Source: Thioalkalivibrio sp.
GTDB taxonomy: Bacteria > Pseudomonadota > Gammaproteobacteria > Ectothiorhodospirales > Ectothiorhodospiraceae
Direction: 5' to 3'
Length of the DNA stretch: 34,783 nt
NCBI GenBank assembly: GCA_007116035.1
Contig: SKJG01000185.1
Span: 1 to 34,783, forward strand
In this document: in pieces, positions 31,948-34,783 of the stretch
How positions within the stretch are numbered: the first letter of the stretch is position 1
Layout of the letters: each line of letters begins with the position of its first letter
Notes under the pieces: model-generated
Seen by the model: the letters and a program-made list of their open reading frames with translations, nothing else
Told to the model about the DNA's origin: nothing
Databases searched by the model: none
Position numbers and translations under genes: made by a program

Positions 31948-32733
31948 ATGACCGGAGAGACCCAGGTGCTGGAAACCAGTGCGGCGGCCAAAGACGGCCG
32001 GCCCCATGAAGTGGTGCTGATTACCGGCGCGGCGCGCAGGATCGGCGCCGAGGTCGCGCGAACCCTGCACCGTGCAGGCATCAACGTGCTGCTGCATTAT
32101 CGCGGTTCCCGGGAGGCCGCCGCCACCCTCGCCCTCGAATTGAACGCGGACCGGCCCGACAGCGCGCGCCTGCTGCAGGCCGATCTGCTCGACGAGCGCG
32201 CGACGACAGACCTTGGCGCACGCGCCGTCGCCGAGTACGGACACCTCAATTACCTGGTCAACAACGCCTCGACCTTCTACGCCACACCGCTCGGGACGAT
32301 CACCGGCGAACACTGGGATGACCTGATGGGATCGAACCTGAAGGCGCCGCTGTTCCTGACCCAGGCCTGCGCGCCCGCGCTGCGGGAAACCGGGGGCGCG
32401 GTGGTCAACATCGTCGATATCCACGCGCTGCGTCCGCTGAAGGGCTACCCGCTGTACTCCGCCGCCAAGGCGGGCCTGTGGGCGCTGACCCAGGCCTTCG
32501 CGCGGGAACTCGGCCCCGAGGTGCGCGTGAACGGCGTGGCCCCCGGCGCCATCCTGCTGCCGGAGGACGAGGCCAACGTCGGCACCCACGAGGCCATGGT
32601 CGAGCGCACCGCGCTGAAGCGCCAGGGCCACCCCAGCGACATCGCGCGCACCGTCCTGTTCCTCCTGCGCGACGCACCCTACATCACCGGCCAGGTGGTG
32701 CCCGTGGACGGCGGCCGTTCGGCGTCGCAGTAA
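31948..32733 (+). CDS. Pteridine reductase-like short-chain dehydrogenase (FolM/PTR1 type)
   Basis: The protein has 261 residues from the ATG. The Rossmann motif TGAARRIG has the TGXXXRXG form that marks pteridine reductases within the SDR family. NNAS is the structural motif, and the catalytic YSAAK contains Tyr and Lys (LYSAAKAGLWALTQ). It probably reduces dihydropterins or dihydromonapterin with NADPH. A GTG at 31966 has GGAGAG upstream at good spacing and would remove six residues, so it is a good alternative start. It is divergent from midA with 5 bp between start codons. Confidence 0.88.
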   Translation: MTGETQVLETSAAAKDGRPHEVVLITGAARRIGAEVARTLHRAGINVLLHYRGSREAAATLALELNADRPDSARLLQADLLDERATTDLGARAVAEYGHLNYLVNNASTFYATPLGTITGEHWDDLMGSNLKAPLFLTQACAPALRETGGAVVNIVDIHALRPLKGYPLYSAAKAGLWALTQAFARELGPEVRVNGVAPGAILLPEDEANVGTHEAMVERTALKRQGHPSDIARTVLFLLRDAPYITGQVVPVDGGRSASQ

Positions 32734-32806
32734 GGCCTCGGCATGAGAGAACTGCCGGCCCGGGTGCGTTATCCTGAGCGACAATCCTCACTCGCGGAGT
32801 AAACGC

Positions 32807-33082
32807 ATGATCGATCCGAAGACCTTCGACGACCTCGCCCGCCGCATCACCGAGAGCCTGCCGGAATCCGTGCGCAGCTTCCAGAAGGACGTGGAACGCC
32901 AGGTCCGCTCGACCCTGCACCAGGGCTTCGACCGCATGGACCTCGTCACCCGCGAGGACTTCGACGTCCAGGTCGCGGTGCTGGAGCGCACCCGGGCGCG
33001 CCTGCGCGAACTCGAAGCGCGGGTCGCGGCGCTGGAAGGCAAGCCGGCGACGCCCGACCAGGAAGCGTCCGACATCACCTGA
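32807..33082 (+). CDS. ubiK: Ubiquinone biosynthesis accessory factor UbiK
   Basis: The protein has 91 residues: an amphipathic N-terminal part (MIDPKTFDDLARRITESLP), a central QKDVERQVRSTLHQGFDRMDLVTREDFDVQ region in consecutive blocks, then a coiled coil (about 58-78, LERTRARLRELEARVAALE). This matches UbiK/YqiC (BMFP family), which works with UbiJ in the soluble Ubi complex. It lies 33 nt before comM, an arrangement common in gammaproteobacteria. Confidence 0.93.
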   Translation: MIDPKTFDDLARRITESLPESVRSFQKDVERQVRSTLHQGFDRMDLVTREDFDVQVAVLERTRARLRELEARVAALEGKPATPDQEASDIT

Positions 33083-33115
33083 CCGCTCACAACGCACTTC
33101 ACAGGAGGGGCAAGG

Positions 33116-34621
33116 ATGCCCATCGCAATGGTTAACGCGCGCGCCGTCGAGGGCATCCGCGCACCCCTGGTCCGGATCGAGACACACCTCGCCAACGGGC
33201 TTCCCAGCTTCCAGATCGTCGGGCTGCCCGAAGCGGCGGTGCGCGAGAGCCGTGACCGGGTCCGGGCGGCAATCCAGACCAGTGGGTTCGAGTTTCCGCG
33301 CCGGCGCATCACCGTCAACCTCGCCCCCGCCGATCTGCCCAAGGACGGCGGCCGCTTCGACCTGGGCATCGCCCTGGGCATCCTGGCCGCCAGCGACCAG
33401 GTGCCGAAGGCCGCGCTGGCCCGCCGCGAGTTTCTGGGTGAACTCGGTCTGGACGGCCGGCTGCGCGCGGTCGGGGGCACCCTCCCCGCGAGCCTCGCCG
33501 CGCGCGACAGCGGCCACCAGTTGGTCCTGAGCCGCGATGACGGGGCCGAGTCGGCACTGGCCGGAGGCGCCGACGTCGTCACCGCCGAACACCTGCTCGA
33601 CGTCTGCGCGGCCCTGCACGGCAAGGCAACCCTGCCCACCGCCGAGCCCCCGGAGCCGCAGCCCCTGAATCTCCCAGACCTCGCCGACGTGCGCGGCCAG
33701 CGGCAGGCCCGGCGGGCCCTGGAGATCGCCGCAGCGGGCGGCCATCACCTGCTGATGATCGGCCCGCCGGGCAGCGGCAAGTCGATGCTGGCGGCACGCA
33801 TCCCCGGCATCCTGCCGCCGATGACCGACGACGAGGCGCTCGAGACCGCGGCGATCCACAGCCTGCGCGGCTCCGACCACCTGCACAGGAACTGGCGCTG
33901 CCGGCCGTTCCGTTCGCCGCACCACACCGCCTCCGGGGTCGCCCTGGTTGGCGGAGGTTCCAACCCGCGGCCGGGCGAGATCTCTCTCGCCCACAACGGC
34001 GTGCTGTTCCTGGACGAAATGACGGAATTCGACCGGCGCGTGCTGGACGTGCTGCGCGAGCCACTGGAGACCGGGGTCATCCATATCGCCCGCGCGGCGC
34101 GCCAGGCCGAGTATCCGGCCCGATTCCAGTTGGTGGGGGCGATGAACCCCTGTCCGCAGGGCTTCGACTGCGACCTCGCCGACCGCTGCCAGTGCTCGCC
34201 CGAGCAGCGCGCGCGGCACCGGCGGCGCCTCTCGGCCCCGCTGATCGACCGCATCGACATCGCGGTCGAGGTGCCGCGCCTGCCGACCACCGAACTGGTC
34301 CCGGTCCCCGGACAGGACGAGGACTCGGCGACCGTCGGCGAACGGGTTCGCCAGGCGCACGCGCGCCAGCGGGAACGGCAGGGAAAGATGAACAGCGTAC
34401 TCAGTGGCCGGGAACTGGACCAGCAGGCCCCGCTGGAAGGGGACGACCAGGTTCTGCTCGAGCGCGCGGTGGAGAAATTCCGGCTATCGGCACGCGCCTA
34501 TCACCGCATCCTCAGAGTGGCCCGCAGCATCGCGGACCTGACCGACCGCCGGGACATCGGAACCCCTCACCTGACCGAGGCCCTGGGCTTTCGCGCCCTG
34601 GACCGCTGGCGGCTGGACTGA
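33116..34621 (+). CDS. comM: YifB/ComM-family AAA+ ATPase
   Basis: The protein has 501 residues. An N-terminal Lon-like fold (GIRAPLVRIETHLANGLPSFQIVGLPEAAVRESRDRVRAAI in successive blocks) precedes an Mg-chelatase-type AAA+ domain. Walker A is GPPGSGKS (216-223) and Walker B is LFLDEMTEF, followed by the FRSPHHTAS block. A zinc-like cluster CPQGFDCDLADRCQCSP and the C-terminal chelatase domain complete it. ComM is a hexameric helicase that aids branch migration during natural transformation. AGGAGG precedes the ATG at 33116. Confidence 0.95.
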   Translation: MPIAMVNARAVEGIRAPLVRIETHLANGLPSFQIVGLPEAAVRESRDRVRAAIQTSGFEFPRRRITVNLAPADLPKDGGRFDLGIALGILAASDQVPKAALARREFLGELGLDGRLRAVGGTLPASLAARDSGHQLVLSRDDGAESALAGGADVVTAEHLLDVCAALHGKATLPTAEPPEPQPLNLPDLADVRGQRQARRALEIAAAGGHHLLMIGPPGSGKSMLAARIPGILPPMTDDEALETAAIHSLRGSDHLHRNWRCRPFRSPHHTASGVALVGGGSNPRPGEISLAHNGVLFLDEMTEFDRRVLDVLREPLETGVIHIARAARQAEYPARFQLVGAMNPCPQGFDCDLADRCQCSPEQRARHRRRLSAPLIDRIDIAVEVPRLPTTELVPVPGQDEDSATVGERVRQAHARQRERQGKMNSVLSGRELDQQAPLEGDDQVLLERAVEKFRLSARAYHRILRVARSIADLTDRRDIGTPHLTEALGFRALDRWRLD

Positions 34622-34693
34622 GGCCCTCCGGCCGGCCGGTTGGGCGAGCGCAGCAAATCATGTCGGCGGAACTCCCCGGCTCAGCAGCTTGTG

Positions 34694-34748
34694 GGTCGCG
34701 GCGTCCCGCCCCGCTGCGCTCGAAACCGAAGGCGGGCTTCTCGCGACC
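34694..34748. repeat. Nested inverted repeat after comM
   Basis: The outer arms are GGTCGCG (34694-34700) and CGCGACC (34742-34748); the inner arms are CCCGCC (34705-34710) and GGCGGG (34731-34736). All four arms pair perfectly. The structure lies about 70 nt beyond the comM stop in the otherwise featureless last 162 bp. It may be a terminator without a U-tract or a dispersed palindrome. Confidence 0.5.
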
Positions 34749-34783
34749 TGATTATCGCGGAAGCTCCGCAGGCAATCCGCTCG

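Noticed and set aside
29786-31951. A 721-codon plus-strand open frame opposite uppP and midA
   Set aside because: The composition is histidine/glutamine/arginine-rich low complexity, and the opposite-strand genes are clear family members.

Overview
The window is about 34.8 kb of dense, GC-rich bacterial chromosome. Gene content and order point to a sulfur-oxidising gammaproteobacterium of the Ectothiorhodospiraceae/Chromatiales type (Thioalkalivibrio-like). The evidence is the gammaproteobacterial rsmD / ftsY-ftsE-ftsX-rpoH order, a SoxY and periplasmic c-cytochrome cluster, a complete cbb3 oxidase locus, and UbiK, ComM, BioC/BioH and PlsY housekeeping genes. The genus is an inference. I see no tRNA, rRNA, CRISPR array, prophage or transposase.

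Region 1 (1-5.8 kb, all minus strand) looks like a periplasmic sulfur/thiol redox module. Read in transcription order it holds a small secreted protein ending in cysteine, a TlpA-like thioredoxin, SoxY, a secreted DsrE-like protein, a monohaem and a dihaem cytochrome c, a DsbA-like thiol oxidoreductase with a possible coupled 54-residue ORF, and a CHASE-domain sensor cut by the left edge. SoxY has no adjacent SoxZ, SoxX, SoxA or SoxB, which makes this the least conventional part of the window. Inverted copies of a 50-bp dispersed repeat bracket the DsbA-like gene.

Region 2 (5.8-7.3 kb) is a divergent pair of regulators, a NarL-type response regulator and a Dnr-type Crp/Fnr protein, with a perfect TTGAC-N4-GTCAA box between them. 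This suggests nitrate/NO or oxygen control of nearby respiratory genes.

Region 3 (7.3-14.9 kb) is housekeeping. It has rsmD and two M16 peptidase-family proteins on the minus strand, and ftsY-ftsE-ftsX, rpoH and a copper chaperone (PCuAC) on the plus strand. A 27-bp near-perfect CIRCE operator overlies the rpoH promoter, so HrcA probably controls sigma-32 here.

Region 4 (15-17 kb) has a cysteine desulfurase joined to a hypothetical gene by an 11-codon bridging ORF, plus dispersed palindromic repeats and a possible antisense 34-residue membrane peptide.

Region 5 (17.0-26.3 kb, minus strand) is the whole cbb3 cytochrome oxidase locus in the order ccoN-O-Q-P, then ccoG, ccoH, ccoI and ccoS. 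Strong hairpins separate structural from assembly genes. CcoH carries an unusual multi-helix N-terminal extension, and the copper ATPase CcoI has GEGINDAP where GDGINDAP is usual.

Region 6 (26.4-34.8 kb) has bioH-bioC (TTGA overlap) and, divergently, plsY. It continues with tsaD, whose last codons lie inside a dispersed repeat, then uppP, midA, a divergent pteridine-reductase-like SDR, ubiK and comM.
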